This document shows positions 34,682 to 43,863 of a DNA stretch of 64,000 nt, piece after piece. This DNA comes from Chitinophaga sancti. GTDB taxonomy: Bacteria > Bacteroidota > Bacteroidia > Chitinophagales > Chitinophagaceae. Positions within the stretch are counted from its first letter, which is position 1, and each line of letters starts with the position of its first letter. Where the stretch lies: assembly GCF_034087045.1 (NCBI RefSeq), contig NZ_CP139247.1, forward strand, positions 2,196,001-2,260,000. The letters run 5' to 3'. The position numbers and the translations under genes are program-made. The notes below the pieces were generated by a model that saw nothing but the letters and a program-made list of their open reading frames with translations, was not told where the DNA came from and made no database searches.

Positions 34682-35920
34682 ATGAAACCAGACTCGAAAA
34701 ATTCCACCATCTTCAATGTTGCCGTATTGGTGGCATCATTGGGTTATTTCGTAGATATCTACGACTTATTACTATTTACCATAGTACGGGTGCCCAGCCT
34801 GAAATCACTGGGTGTTCCACAGGATGAGATTGACAAAGGTATCGGCGTGTGGCTGATGAATATCCAGATGATAGGGCTGCTGTTAGGCGGTATCATGTGG
34901 GGCATCATTGCTGATAAGAGAGGACGGCTCCGGGTATTATTCGGTTCTATTCTTTTGTATTCAGTGGCCAATATTGCCAATGGCTTTGTACAGACTACAA
35001 CGGCGTATTCCTTCTGGAGGTTTGTAGCTGGGGTAGGTCTGGCTGGTGAACTGGGAGCTGGTATAACCCTGGTAGCAGAAATCCTGCCCAAGGAAAAAAG
35101 AGGCTATGGTACGATGATCGTAGCAACCGTTGGGGTTTCCGGTGCAATAGCAGCAAATCTGATTGCAAAGCTGGTACCTGACTGGCGGTATTGTTATTTC
35201 ATTGGTGGAGGGTTGGGATTAGTGTTGTTATTACTGAGAATCAGTGTGATGGAATCTGGTATGTTTCATGCGGCAGCTACGGACAATTCGGTAAAGAGAG
35301 GGAATATATTTGCGCTGATTAACAACCGGGAGCGGTTTATTAAATACCTGAAATGTATCATGCTGGGAACACCCACCTGGTTTGTGGTAGGGGTATTGAT
35401 AGCTTATTCCAATAAGTTTGCGGTAGAAATGGGGGTGAAGGACCCGATAGCGCCTGGCGATGCTATTGCCTTTTGTTATGCGGGCCTGGTATTGGGCGAC
35501 TTTGTCACGGGCTGGGTGAGTCAGTTGTGGAAAAGCCGGCGAAAGGTCATGATCCTGTTCCTGTTACTCACCATCGTTTTTACGGCTGTCTACCTCCATC
35601 AATCGGGCACCAGCCAGACATTCTTCTTCACGATTTGTTTCTTACTTGGCTTCAGTGTCGGGTTCTGGGCGATATTCGTAACGATAGCGGCAGAGAGTTT
35701 TGGTACGAACCTGCGGGCCACGGTAGCGATTACGGTGCCTAACTTTGCGAGGGGGATGCTGGTGTTGATCACGATACTTTTTGGCTGGTTACAGCATTCT
35801 TTCAGTTATCTGACCAGTGCAGGAATCGTGGGCCTGATTACGATAGGCTTAGGGTTACTGGCATCTTACCTGGTGCCGGAGACATTTGGAAAGGATTTAA
35901 ATTACATGGAGACCATCTAA
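34682..35920 (+). CDS. MFS transporter
   Basis: 412 residues, twelve hydrophobic segments. The loop 2-3 motif reads GIIADKRGRLRVLFGS and TM4-5 contains VGLAGELGAGITLVAEILPK, a pattern of the sugar/aromatic acid and metabolite:proton symporter groups. TM1 carries an acidic pair (FVDIYDLLL). Substrate unknown. Followed by a strong bidirectional terminator. Confidence 0.88.
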   Translation: MKPDSKNSTIFNVAVLVASLGYFVDIYDLLLFTIVRVPSLKSLGVPQDEIDKGIGVWLMNIQMIGLLLGGIMWGIIADKRGRLRVLFGSILLYSVANIANGFVQTTTAYSFWRFVAGVGLAGELGAGITLVAEILPKEKRGYGTMIVATVGVSGAIAANLIAKLVPDWRYCYFIGGGLGLVLLLLRISVMESGMFHAAATDNSVKRGNIFALINNRERFIKYLKCIMLGTPTWFVVGVLIAYSNKFAVEMGVKDPIAPGDAIAFCYAGLVLGDFVTGWVSQLWKSRRKVMILFLLLTIVFTAVYLHQSGTSQTFFFTICFLLGFSVGFWAIFVTIAAESFGTNLRATVAITVPNFARGMLVLITILFGWLQHSFSYLTSAGIVGLITIGLGLLASYLVPETFGKDLNYMETI

Positions 35921-35936
35921 AACAAGATTAGTTGAT

Positions 35937-35990
35937 AAAAAAAAGTCCGGATGTACTGAGTATCAATACTCACTCATCCGGGCTTTTTTC
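35937..35990. terminator. Bidirectional terminator between MFS and marR genes
   Basis: AAAAGTCCGGATG (35941-35953) pairs with CATCCGGGCTTTT (35975-35987) around an inner GAGTAT/ATACTC stem. T-runs flank it on both strands. Confidence 0.9.
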
Positions 35991-35994
35991 ATTT

Positions 35995-36456
35995 TTAATA
36001 CCTCATCAGGATCTTATCTAACAGTAAGTTCAGTTGTTTCGCTTCTTCTTCAGTAAGCGACAGGTTCAGAGAATCTTCCAGGGCGGGAAGGTCTACATCG
36101 ACTTCATCGAGCAGTGAGAGCCCTTTGGGAGTGATCATGACATCTACAGCACGACGGTCAATTTCGCTTGCTTTTCTTTCTACCAGGCCAGCTTTTCTTA
36201 GGCGTTCCACGAGGCGGGAAACGTCGCTCATTTTGTCCAGCATCCTTTCTTTCAAAGTATTGATATTGGCCGCTTTAGGATATTGTCCCCGCAAAATGCG
36301 AAGGATGTTATACTGCTGCATGGTGATGTCAAACTTTTTAAAGAAGTGCTGGTGACGGGAAACCAGCCAGTTACCTACGAAGATGAGACCTATTAACCCT
36401 TTGTTATACTCGCTGGACCAACTTTTTTGCGAGATCAGTTTTTCTATATTTGACAT
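35995..36456 (-). CDS. MarR family transcriptional regulator
   Basis: 153 residues, winged helix. Recognition region and wing read KMSDVSRLVERLRKAGLVER and SEIDRRAVDVMITPKG, typical of MarR. It converges on the MFS gene, so it is not an obvious local regulator of it. Ligand and targets unknown. Confidence 0.9.
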   Translation of the reverse strand: MSNIEKLISQKSWSSEYNKGLIGLIFVGNWLVSRHQHFFKKFDITMQQYNILRILRGQYPKAANINTLKERMLDKMSDVSRLVERLRKAGLVERKASEIDRRAVDVMITPKGLSLLDEVDVDLPALEDSLNLSLTEEEAKQLNLLLDKILMRY

Positions 36457-36625
36457 AAGTGCGCGTATATCGGCTTAAAAATACGATAATTCAATTATGT
36501 ATAGGGAATGGAAAATAAACGGGGGCACTTAATTGAGTAGTTAAAAATAGAGAGAGCGTATCAAAAATAAATAAACCTCCTCAGAAGGGATTAAAGGATG
36601 ACCTATCTCCATTAGGTACCCGACG

Positions 36626-36666
36626 AATAAAAACGAGGCCGTATCTTACTTAAGATACGGCCTCGT
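36626..36666 (-). terminator. Terminator of mdh
   Basis: ACGAGGCCGTATCTTA (36633-36648) and TAAGATACGGCCTCGT (36651-36666) form a perfect 16-bp stem. The T-run is on the minus strand (TTTTATTC after the left arm). Confidence 0.9.
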
Positions 36667-36719
36667 TGATGATTTGTGGTTTTGGCGGAAGGCCAATTTT
36701 AAGATGTTAATAAGTGGAA

Positions 36720-37658
36720 TCAGGCTACAACTTTCATATTGTCAAGTACATCCATCACTTCTTTTACGTGATCAGCGGAGGTTTTAAGCAAATTTGTTTC
36801 GTCTGGGTCCAACTGTAGCTCTATAATTTTTTCGATACCATTTTTACCCAGTATCACGGGTACACCGAGATAGATATCTTTGAGGCCATATTGTCCGGAG
36901 AGCCATGCGCAGCAAGGAAAGATGCGTTTTTCGTCTTTCAGTATAGCTTCTACCATCTGGGCGGCTGCGGCGCCGGGTGCGTACCATGCGGAGGTACCCA
37001 GTAGGTTTACGATTTCGCCACCACCTACTTTGGTGCGCTGGATGATGGCTTCGAGTTTGTCGGGGGCTACCAGTTCAGTGACAGGAATGCCTGCTACAGT
37101 GGTGTAGCGGGGTAGGGGAACCATAGTATCGCCATGACCGCCCATGAGGATAGCTTGAATGTCTTTGGGAGAGCAGCCAATTTCTTCGGCGAGGAAGGCA
37201 CGGTAGCGGGCGGTATCGAGGATACCGGCCATACCGAATACTTTGCTGCTGTCTTTGCCGGCAGTGAGGTAAGCGCAATACGTCATTACATCGAGTGGGT
37301 TGCTAACTACGATGATAATTGCATCAGGGGAATACTGGGAGATATTCTCTGTTACAGACTTTACGATATTGGCATTGGTGTTGATCAGGTCGTCGCGACT
37401 CATTCCTGGTTTACGGGGGAGTCCCGACGTAATCACCACCACATCGCTACCGGCTGTCTTCTCATAGTCATTCGTCACCCCCGATATCCTGGTGCTGTAA
37501 TAGTCAATGGGCGACTGCTGCCATGTATCGAGCGCCTTCCCTTCAGCTGTTCCCTCCTTAATGTCCAATAACACGACTTCCTGTAAAAAATCTCTGTGGG
37601 CCAGCACATTAGCGCAGGTTGCACCTACATTGCCAGCTCCTACAACAGTAACTTTCAT
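36720..37658 (-). CDS. mdh: Malate dehydrogenase
   Basis: 312 residues, LDH-like MDH group. NAD-binding GAGNVGATCANVLA (7-20). The substrate loop is GLPRKPGMSRDDL, where Arg rather than Gln marks malate over lactate specificity. The catalytic His lies in GGHGDTMVPLPR. TCA cycle enzyme interconverting malate and oxaloacetate. Monocistronic; the upstream gene is on the same strand, 75 nt away. Confidence 0.95.
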   Translation of the reverse strand: MKVTVVGAGNVGATCANVLAHRDFLQEVVLLDIKEGTAEGKALDTWQQSPIDYYSTRISGVTNDYEKTAGSDVVVITSGLPRKPGMSRDDLINTNANIVKSVTENISQYSPDAIIIVVSNPLDVMTYCAYLTAGKDSSKVFGMAGILDTARYRAFLAEEIGCSPKDIQAILMGGHGDTMVPLPRYTTVAGIPVTELVAPDKLEAIIQRTKVGGGEIVNLLGTSAWYAPGAAAAQMVEAILKDEKRIFPCCAWLSGQYGLKDIYLGVPVILGKNGIEKIIELQLDPDETNLLKTSADHVKEVMDVLDNMKVVA

Positions 37659-37733
37659 CGTATACTTTTTATTTTGGTGAAGAATATGAGGATGAATAAA
37701 TGTAACTAATGCCCGCTGAAGCAGATTTGCAGG

Positions 37734-38246
37734 CTACTTCAGGAGCTCGGCGAGTTCTTCGATCTTCGCGGTACCTTCAAAACCTTTTACAAACTGACCT
37801 TTCTTATCATATACGAAGAGGCCGGGGAAGTAGTGGAGGTTGTAGAAATACATGATCTGGCGGGTGGGTTCGCTGCCCATCGTAATGTTCGGGTAGTTCT
37901 TAATATTATAATGGTCATAATATTCTTTCATCAATTCCCGTTTGAACGGGGTCACCATCAGGATCTGAGCTTTTTTGAACTTGTCGATGTTTTTGAGCAT
38001 TTCTTCTGTCAGGTGCTTGCAATGGTCACAGTCTACACTGAAAACAAAAATCAGGGTTTTGACGTTCTTTTTCAGGTTCTTTTTAGTTATTACCTTTCCG
38101 TCAGGGAGGGTAAACTCAAAGGCGGGTGGTGTTGGAAACTGCAGGTAAGGAGGTTGGTCCTTGGCTGCAGTAGCGGTAGTTTTGTTGGATTGTGCATTCA
38201 TCAAGGCTGGCAGACATAACAATAGTACGATCAGATAGTGCTTCAT
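37734..38246 (-). CDS. Periplasmic thioredoxin-fold protein
   Basis: 170 residues. Signal peptide MKHYLIVLLLCLPALMNAQ, then a thioredoxin fold with active site CDHC (Cys73, Cys76), preceded by the FVFSVDCDHCK strand-loop. A cis-Pro is visible in YFPGLFVYD. It resembles TlpA/redoxin-like proteins. The CDHC centre suggests thiol-disulfide exchange, but partner and direction are unknown. Confidence 0.85.
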   Translation of the reverse strand: MKHYLIVLLLCLPALMNAQSNKTTATAAKDQPPYLQFPTPPAFEFTLPDGKVITKKNLKKNVKTLIFVFSVDCDHCKHLTEEMLKNIDKFKKAQILMVTPFKRELMKEYYDHYNIKNYPNITMGSEPTRQIMYFYNLHYFPGLFVYDKKGQFVKGFEGTAKIEELAELLK

Positions 38247-38600
38247 ATAACTCTTTGATTTGAAAAAATATTACAGCTAAAGGTATCGAATTTAAGCATA
38301 CGTAAAAGTGCCATTTACATGACTGGAAGAACCAGCCTCATACACTGAAATCAATGTTATTCTGGCCTTAAATTGGCTTAAAAAGGACTCAAAACGCTTA
38401 CTTTTCCACTTTTTTATAAAAAAATTACTAGATTACCTTCCCTTACACTATGTTTGCATTCCTAAAAAAAATAATAGGTAACAGTAGGTCTCTAAATACA
38501 CTAAAACAAATTAGGAAGCAACGGGTTTTGGGTTTTGCCAGAATGATTACTTTTGCAATCCTTAACGTAAATTTTTAACTTTAAATTAAGTATCCTTTTT
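38247..38600. other. Intergenic region upstream of efp
   Basis: 354 bp, A/T-rich, no ORF. Besides the efp promoter nothing clear is seen. Confidence 0.5.
38527..38555 (+). promoter_or_regulatory. Promoter of efp-accB-accC
   Basis: TTTG (38527-38530), 17 nt, TACTTTTG (38548-38555); ATG follows 45 nt later. Confidence 0.65.
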
Positions 38601-39167
38601 ATGGCTACCACTGCAGATATCAGAACAGGATTGATAATAAAGCTGGAAAACAGCCTTTATTCTGTTGTAGAGTTTGGTCAGAACAAAACAGCCCGTGCCG
38701 CTGCTAAAGTTTGGGCAAAACTGAAGGGTGTTGATAACAGCCGTTCCATCGAGCATACCTGGAACTCCGGTGATACTATCTACCCTGTGCGTGTTGAGAA
38801 GAAAGCATTCCAATACTTATATCAGGACGATAGTGGTTACAATTTCATGGATAACGAGACATTCGAGCAGATTGCTTTACCAGCAAGTATTATCGATGCA
38901 CCTCAGTTCCTGAAAGAAGGCCAGGAAGTAGGAGTTAGTATTAATACGGAAACCGACCAGCCAATGAGTGTGGAATTACCGGATAAAATCGTGGTGAAAG
39001 TAACGTATTCTGAGCCAGGTTTGAAGGGGGATACAGCTACTCGTACGCTGAAACCTGCTACTGTAGAAGGTGGTGCAACCGTGAATGTTCCTTTGTTCGT
39101 AAATGAGGGAGAACTGATCAGAGTAAACACCAAAACGGGTGATTACATTGAGCGTGTAAAAGAATAG
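38601..39167 (+). CDS. efp: Elongation factor P, Arg-type loop
   Basis: 188 residues, three OB-like domains. EF-P rescues ribosomes at polyproline. Family start (ADIRTGLIIKLENSLYSVVE) is clear. In the loop that reaches the P-site tRNA, the canonical PGKG is replaced: residues 28-36 read NKTARAAAK, with Arg32 at the tip. This resembles the Arg-tipped forms: P. aeruginosa EF-P, which is rhamnosylated by EarP, and enterobacterial EfpL/YeiP, whose loop reads PTARGAA. Linked to accB and accC, a common efp context. No modification enzyme gene (earP, epmA/B) is in the window. Confidence 0.93.
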   Translation: MATTADIRTGLIIKLENSLYSVVEFGQNKTARAAAKVWAKLKGVDNSRSIEHTWNSGDTIYPVRVEKKAFQYLYQDDSGYNFMDNETFEQIALPASIIDAPQFLKEGQEVGVSINTETDQPMSVELPDKIVVKVTYSEPGLKGDTATRTLKPATVEGGATVNVPLFVNEGELIRVNTKTGDYIERVKE

Positions 39168-39225
39168 TTTTAGTCCATCCAATTATATATCTACTTCAAG
39201 CATTTCTAAACCAAAAACTGTCTAC

Positions 39226-39714
39226 ATGGATTTTAAACAGATTCAGGAGCTGGTCAAGATGGTCAACAAATCCAACATCAGCGAACTGAGCATTGAGCAG
39301 GACAAGTTTAAGATTACAATAAAGCAAAAGGATAACGAAACTCAGCAGGTGATTGCAGTGCCAACTATGGCAGCACCTGTACAGGCAGTTCCTCAGGCAG
39401 TTGCTGCTGCGCAGGTTCCTGTATCAGCTCCGGCTGCTGACGCGCCAAAACCAGCTGCTGATGTAAAAGCAGACAACCTGGTAACCATTAAGTCTCCTAT
39501 GATCGGTACTTTCTACCGCAGCCCTGGTCCTGATAAACCTTTCTTTGTAAATGTAGGTGATGAGGTATCCGCAGGTAAAGTGGTATGTATCATTGAGGCA
39601 ATGAAGCTTTTCAACGAGATTGAAAGTGAGGTAAGTGGTAAAATCGTGAAAATACTGGTAGATGATGCATCTCCTGTAGAATACGATCAGCCTCTGTACC
39701 TGGTAGAACCATAA
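39226..39714 (+). CDS. accB: Acetyl-CoA carboxylase biotin carboxyl carrier protein
   Basis: 162 residues. N-terminal domain, an Ala/Pro-rich linker (about 48-85), and a biotinyl domain with the modified lysine in EAMKLFNEIES (Lys127). The biotinyl 'thumb' region (GTFYRSPGPDKPFFVNVGDE) is typical of bacterial AccB. First committed step of fatty acid synthesis. In operon with efp and accC. Confidence 0.96.
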   Translation: MDFKQIQELVKMVNKSNISELSIEQDKFKITIKQKDNETQQVIAVPTMAAPVQAVPQAVAAAQVPVSAPAADAPKPAADVKADNLVTIKSPMIGTFYRSPGPDKPFFVNVGDEVSAGKVVCIIEAMKLFNEIESEVSGKIVKILVDDASPVEYDQPLYLVEP

Positions 39715-39826
39715 AATTGTTAGTTAAAAGGTTGGAATATTATGAGGTATTGTAGGGATTCCCCTGCTTCATATTGTTCCAACCTTTTAGGCTTATTAAC
39801 TTTTTTCTTTAACCTATCGAAAAAAC

Positions 39827-41164
39827 ATGTTTAAGAAAATATTGATTGCCAACCGTGGAGAGATCGCCTTGCGTATTATACGTACCTGTAAGGAAATGGG
39901 CATCAAAACGGTGGCTGTTTATTCTACTGCTGACAAGGATAGTCTTCATGTGAAGTTCGCGGATGAGGCGGTATGTATAGGCAAGCCGCAGAGCAGTGAA
40001 TCATATCTGAATATCCCTCACTTAATGGCGGCAGCTGAGATCACTAATGCGGATGCAATCCATCCGGGTTATGGATTTTTGGCAGAAAATGCACGTTTTG
40101 CAGAGATCTGTGGAGAACACGGCATTAAATTTATCGGACCTACTCCGGAGATGATCCGTAAGATGGGAGATAAAATGACTGCTAAAGAAACCATGATTGC
40201 AGCAGGTGTACCTGTTATTCCGGGTTCCGGCGGGTTATTACAAAGCCTGGAAGAAGCAAGAACACTGGCTAAAGAAATGGGCCTTCCTATCATCCTGAAA
40301 GCAACTGCTGGTGGGGGTGGTAAAGGTATGCGTGTAGTTTGGAAAGACGAAGAGCTGGAGAATGCCTACAACATGGCAAAAAATGAGGCCCGTGCGGCAT
40401 TTAATAACGATGGTATCTACATGGAGAAATTCGTGGAAGAGCCAAGACATATTGAGATCCAGGTAGCTGGTGACCAGTATGGTAAAGTATGTCACCTGAG
40501 TGAGCGTGACTGTTCTATTCAGCGTCGTCACCAGAAGCTGGTAGAAGAGTCTCCTTCTCCGTTCATGACGCCTGAGCTGCGTGAGAAGATGGGTGAAGCG
40601 GCTATCAAAGCTGCATCAGCGATCAATTACGAGAGCGTAGGTACCATTGAGTTCCTGGTGGATAAGCACAGGAATTTCTACTTCATGGAAATGAATACCC
40701 GTATCCAGGTAGAACATGGTGTAACTGAAGAGGTGATCAATTTCGACCTGATTAAAGAGCAGATCAAGATTGCAGCTGGTATTCCTATTTCAGGGAAGAA
40801 CTATATGCCGGAGATGCACGTAATTGAGTGTCGTATCAATGCGGAAGATCCATACAATGATTTCCGTCCTTCTCCTGGTAAGATCACCGTATTGCATATT
40901 CCAGGTGGTCATGGTGTGAGAGTAGATTCTCATATCTATGCAGGCTATGTAATTCCTCCTTATTATGATTCAATGGTAGCTAAGCTGATTACGATCGCAC
41001 AGACGAGAGAAGAAGCGATCAGCACCATGGAAAGAGCACTGAGTGAGTTTGTGATTGAAGGGGTGAAGACAACCATTCCATTCCATCAGCAGCTGATGAG
41101 AGATGAGAATTTCAGAAAAGGTAACTTTACAACTAAGTTTACAGAGACGTTTAAGTTAGTGTAA
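39827..41164 (+). CDS. accC: Biotin carboxylase
   Basis: 445 residues. ATP-grasp enzyme that carboxylates biotin on AccB. It shows [20 protein letters not shown], the glycine-rich ATP loop [14 protein letters not shown], and the [16 protein letters not shown] active-site segment. Normal length. Last gene of the efp-acc operon. Confidence 0.97.
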   Translation: MFKKILIANRGEIALRIIRTCKEMGIKTVAVYSTADKDSLHVKFADEAVCIGKPQSSESYLNIPHLMAAAEITNADAIHPGYGFLAENARFAEICGEHGIKFIGPTPEMIRKMGDKMTAKETMIAAGVPVIPGSGGLLQSLEEARTLAKEMGLPIILKATAGGGGKGMRVVWKDEELENAYNMAKNEARAAFNNDGIYMEKFVEEPRHIEIQVAGDQYGKVCHLSERDCSIQRRHQKLVEESPSPFMTPELREKMGEAAIKAASAINYESVGTIEFLVDKHRNFYFMEMNTRIQVEHGVTEEVINFDLIKEQIKIAAGIPISGKNYMPEMHVIECRINAEDPYNDFRPSPGKITVLHIPGGHGVRVDSHIYAGYVIPPYYDSMVAKLITIAQTREEAISTMERALSEFVIEGVKTTIPFHQQLMRDENFRKGNFTTKFTETFKLV

Positions 41165-41183
41165 TATATTTTTATTAGCCAGG

Positions 41184-41214
41184 TCCCGGTAGTACAAACT
41201 GCCGGGATTTTTTT
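41184..41214 (+). terminator. Terminator of accC
   Basis: CCCGG/CCGGG stem with inner AG/CT pairs, followed by seven T. Confidence 0.85.
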
Positions 41215-41239
41215 ATGCCCCCCAACCTCCTTAAAACAC

Positions 41240-41266
41240 AAAGCCCCGGGTAAATACCCGGGGCTA
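41240..41266 (-). terminator. Terminator of glnA
   Basis: AGCCCCGGGTA (41242-41252) pairs perfectly with TACCCGGGGCT (41255-41265). On the minus strand it is followed by TTTGTGTTTT. Confidence 0.75.
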
Positions 41267-41293
41267 ATCATACACCAAAACAATCTTACGGTT

Positions 41294-43492
41294 TTATCGC
41301 AAGAAAAGCAGCTCTCTGTACTTAGGCAATGCCCATTGTTTGTCATCTACCAGGAACTCCAGTTTATCGGAGTGGTATCTGATCACATCAAAGTACGGCT
41401 TAATTTTTTCACAATAATCTATAGCTTTCTGGCGGCTGTCAGTAACTTTGTTAGCTACTTTGCGCGCTTCAATCATAGCCTGTACATTCTCACTGATGAC
41501 GTTAACATGTTCGGCTATTTTGTTAGCAATCTGCGTTTGCGCCTTAACAGCTGCATCGCCTAAACCTATTTCTTTCAGACCACGGATGTTAGTGATCAAA
41601 CTATTCATATAGGTGATTGCTGAAGGCAGGATCGTGTTGGTAGCCAGGTCGCCTATAACACGGGCTTCGATCTGTACCTTCTTCACATAGTCTTCGAGGA
41701 GGATTTCATGACGTGCATGCAGTTCCTTCTCTGTGTAGATACCTACTTCTGTGAACAGTTTAGTAGATTTCTCAGTTACGAAAGCATCCAGGGCCTGAGG
41801 AGTAGTTTTTACATTTGGTAAACCTCTCTTCTCGGCTTCTTTTTCCCACTCTTCGCTATAACCGTCGCCTTCGAATAAAACTTTTTCCGAATCTACAATA
41901 TATTTTCTAAGAGTTTGCATAATCGCAATCTCTTTTTTCTCACCTTTTTCAATCAGGGCATCCACTTCAACCTTGAAGGTAGCGAGGGTTTTAGCCACGA
42001 TAGTATTCAGCACTGTCATTGCAGAAGCACAGTTAGCAGAAGAACCTACAGCACGGAACTCGAACTTGTTACCAGTGAAGGCAAACGGAGAAGTACGGTT
42101 ACGGTCGGTGTTGTCCAGCATCAGTTCTGGAATGTGACGGTGCAAGTCGAGTTTCAGGATAGCTTCATCCTGCTCATCGAACTTGTTGCTTACGCGGGTT
42201 TTCACTTCCTGCAGTACATCGTACAGGTATTTACCTGAGAATACGGAGATGATTGCCGGAGGTGCTTCGTTAGCGCCCAGACGGAAATCGTTGCTTGGAG
42301 AAGCGATAGAAGCTCTCATCAGGTCAGCGTAGTCATGAACAGCCTTGATCGTATTAACGAAGAAAGTCAGGAACATCAGGTTGGTCTTTGGAGTCTTACC
42401 AGGAGCCAGCAGGTTAACGCCGGTGTCGGTAGCCATAGACCAGTTATTGTGTTTACCTGAACCGTTGATACCAGCAAATGGTTTCTCGTGCAGCAGGCAT
42501 TTCAGTTTGTGACGTTTAGCAACCTTGTTCATCACGTCCATGAGCAGGGAGTTGTGGTCAACTGCGATGTTCACTTCTTCGAAGATAGGCGCACACTCAA
42601 ACTGAGAAGGAGCTACCTCGTTGTGACGGGTTCTCAAAGGAATACCCAGTTTGTATGATTCCAGTTCGAAATCACGCATGAAAGCGTAAGCACGCTCTGG
42701 GATAGAACCAAAGTAATGGTCTTCCAGCTGCTGACCTTTGGATGGTGCATGACCAACTACGGTACGGCCAGTCATAACCAGGTCAGGACGAGCGTTAGCC
42801 AGGTTTTCGTCAACCAGGAAGTATTCCTGTTCCCAACCGAGGGTAGGAGTAACTTTGGTAACGTTTTTATCGAAATAGTTACATACGTCTACAGCAGCTT
42901 TGTCGATAGCAGATAATGCTTTCAGCAGAGGTGCTTTGTAGTCCAGTGATTCACCGGTGTATGAAACGAATATAGTAGGAATGCAGAGTGTCTTACCAAA
43001 TCCCTGTTCCAGGATGAATGGAGGGGAGGAAGGATCCCATGCAGTGTAACCACGCGCTTCGAATGTAGCACGCAGACCACCATTAGGGAATGAAGAAGCA
43101 TCAGGCTCCTGTTGTACCAGAGCGTCGCCGTCAAATGTTTCCAGCGGGGTACCATCACTCTTCAGGGTGAAGAAAGAGTCATGTTTTTCAGCAGTAGTAC
43201 CAGTTAATGGTTGGAACCAGTGTGTGTAGTGGGTAACACCTTTTTTCATTGCCCAGGCTTTCAGACCAGATGCGATCTGCTCAGCCATTTTACGTTCGAT
43301 TTTGGTGCCAGCCTTAATTGAGTTCATCAGGCTCTTGTAAGCCTCATCACTCAGGCTTTCCCGCATTGCTTTTCCTGCGAATACATTGCTGCCGAACACT
43401 TCGGTGATCTTAGTACCGGTGAGTGCTTCGGATGTGATTTTGGAATCAACGCCAGAAAGGTTTTCCAGCGCGGTGAAGCGTAACGATTGCAT
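41294..43492 (-). CDS. glnA: Glutamine synthetase type III
   Basis: 732 residues from the ATG at 43492 (MQSLRFTALENLSG); an in-frame start 7 codons upstream would lie in the promoter. GSIII proteins have about 725 residues and form double hexamers. Features include the N-terminal GSIII domain with VFGSNVFAGKAMRESLSDEA, the active-site segments GWEQEYFLVDENL and RHNEVAPSQFECAPIFEEVN, and the ATP region KPFAGINGSGKHNNWSM. The protein assimilates ammonium. It is divergent from purL. Confidence 0.96.
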   Translation of the reverse strand: MQSLRFTALENLSGVDSKITSEALTGTKITEVFGSNVFAGKAMRESLSDEAYKSLMNSIKAGTKIERKMAEQIASGLKAWAMKKGVTHYTHWFQPLTGTTAEKHDSFFTLKSDGTPLETFDGDALVQQEPDASSFPNGGLRATFEARGYTAWDPSSPPFILEQGFGKTLCIPTIFVSYTGESLDYKAPLLKALSAIDKAAVDVCNYFDKNVTKVTPTLGWEQEYFLVDENLANARPDLVMTGRTVVGHAPSKGQQLEDHYFGSIPERAYAFMRDFELESYKLGIPLRTRHNEVAPSQFECAPIFEEVNIAVDHNSLLMDVMNKVAKRHKLKCLLHEKPFAGINGSGKHNNWSMATDTGVNLLAPGKTPKTNLMFLTFFVNTIKAVHDYADLMRASIASPSNDFRLGANEAPPAIISVFSGKYLYDVLQEVKTRVSNKFDEQDEAILKLDLHRHIPELMLDNTDRNRTSPFAFTGNKFEFRAVGSSANCASAMTVLNTIVAKTLATFKVEVDALIEKGEKKEIAIMQTLRKYIVDSEKVLFEGDGYSEEWEKEAEKRGLPNVKTTPQALDAFVTEKSTKLFTEVGIYTEKELHARHEILLEDYVKKVQIEARVIGDLATNTILPSAITYMNSLITNIRGLKEIGLGDAAVKAQTQIANKIAEHVNVISENVQAMIEARKVANKVTDSRQKAIDYCEKIKPYFDVIRYHSDKLEFLVDDKQWALPKYRELLFLR

Positions 43493-43509
43493 GCTGTAAA
43501 TAATTTTAC

Positions 43510-43540
43510 ACAAAAGAACGCTGTTGTGCTTACATAAGCA
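43510..43540 (-). promoter_or_regulatory. glnA promoter with an operator-like dyad
   Basis: Minus strand TTG (43538-43540), 20 nt, TTCTTTTG (43510-43517). The spacer contains the 14-bp inverted repeat TGCTTACATAAGCA (43526-43539), well placed for a repressor or activator. Which regulator binds is unknown. Confidence 0.55.
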
Positions 43541-43794
43541 AGAATTAAATTGATTTTAACTAAAAAATTACATTTTTAGGTTATAAAGGTTAATTATTTT
43601 GATTTTTGGTCAAAAAAATGGGGGCGAGTAATACTTAAACTGATGTATTTAAAAAATAGTAATGTGTTAAAAGGGCTTTTTTACTTCAGTAGTGAGTGGG
43701 AAAAAGACTTGTTTTGATGAAAATTACTTAAGTAATATTTTTGTGGCAGGATATGATTTCCAGTTAAAATGGTAGCCGCCAACAGGTGATTTCC

Positions 43795-43825
43795 TTGTCA
43801 ATTGCAGGAAAAACCTGTAGGTTTG
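43795..43825 (+). promoter_or_regulatory. purL promoter
   Basis: TTG (43795-43797), 20 nt, TAGGTTTG (43818-43825). It lies downstream of the furthest possible ATG (43786) and so decides the purL start at 43864. Confidence 0.7.
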
Positions 43826-43863
43826 CATCTTCTTTTAAATATCGTACTCATACATCTAGTTAC

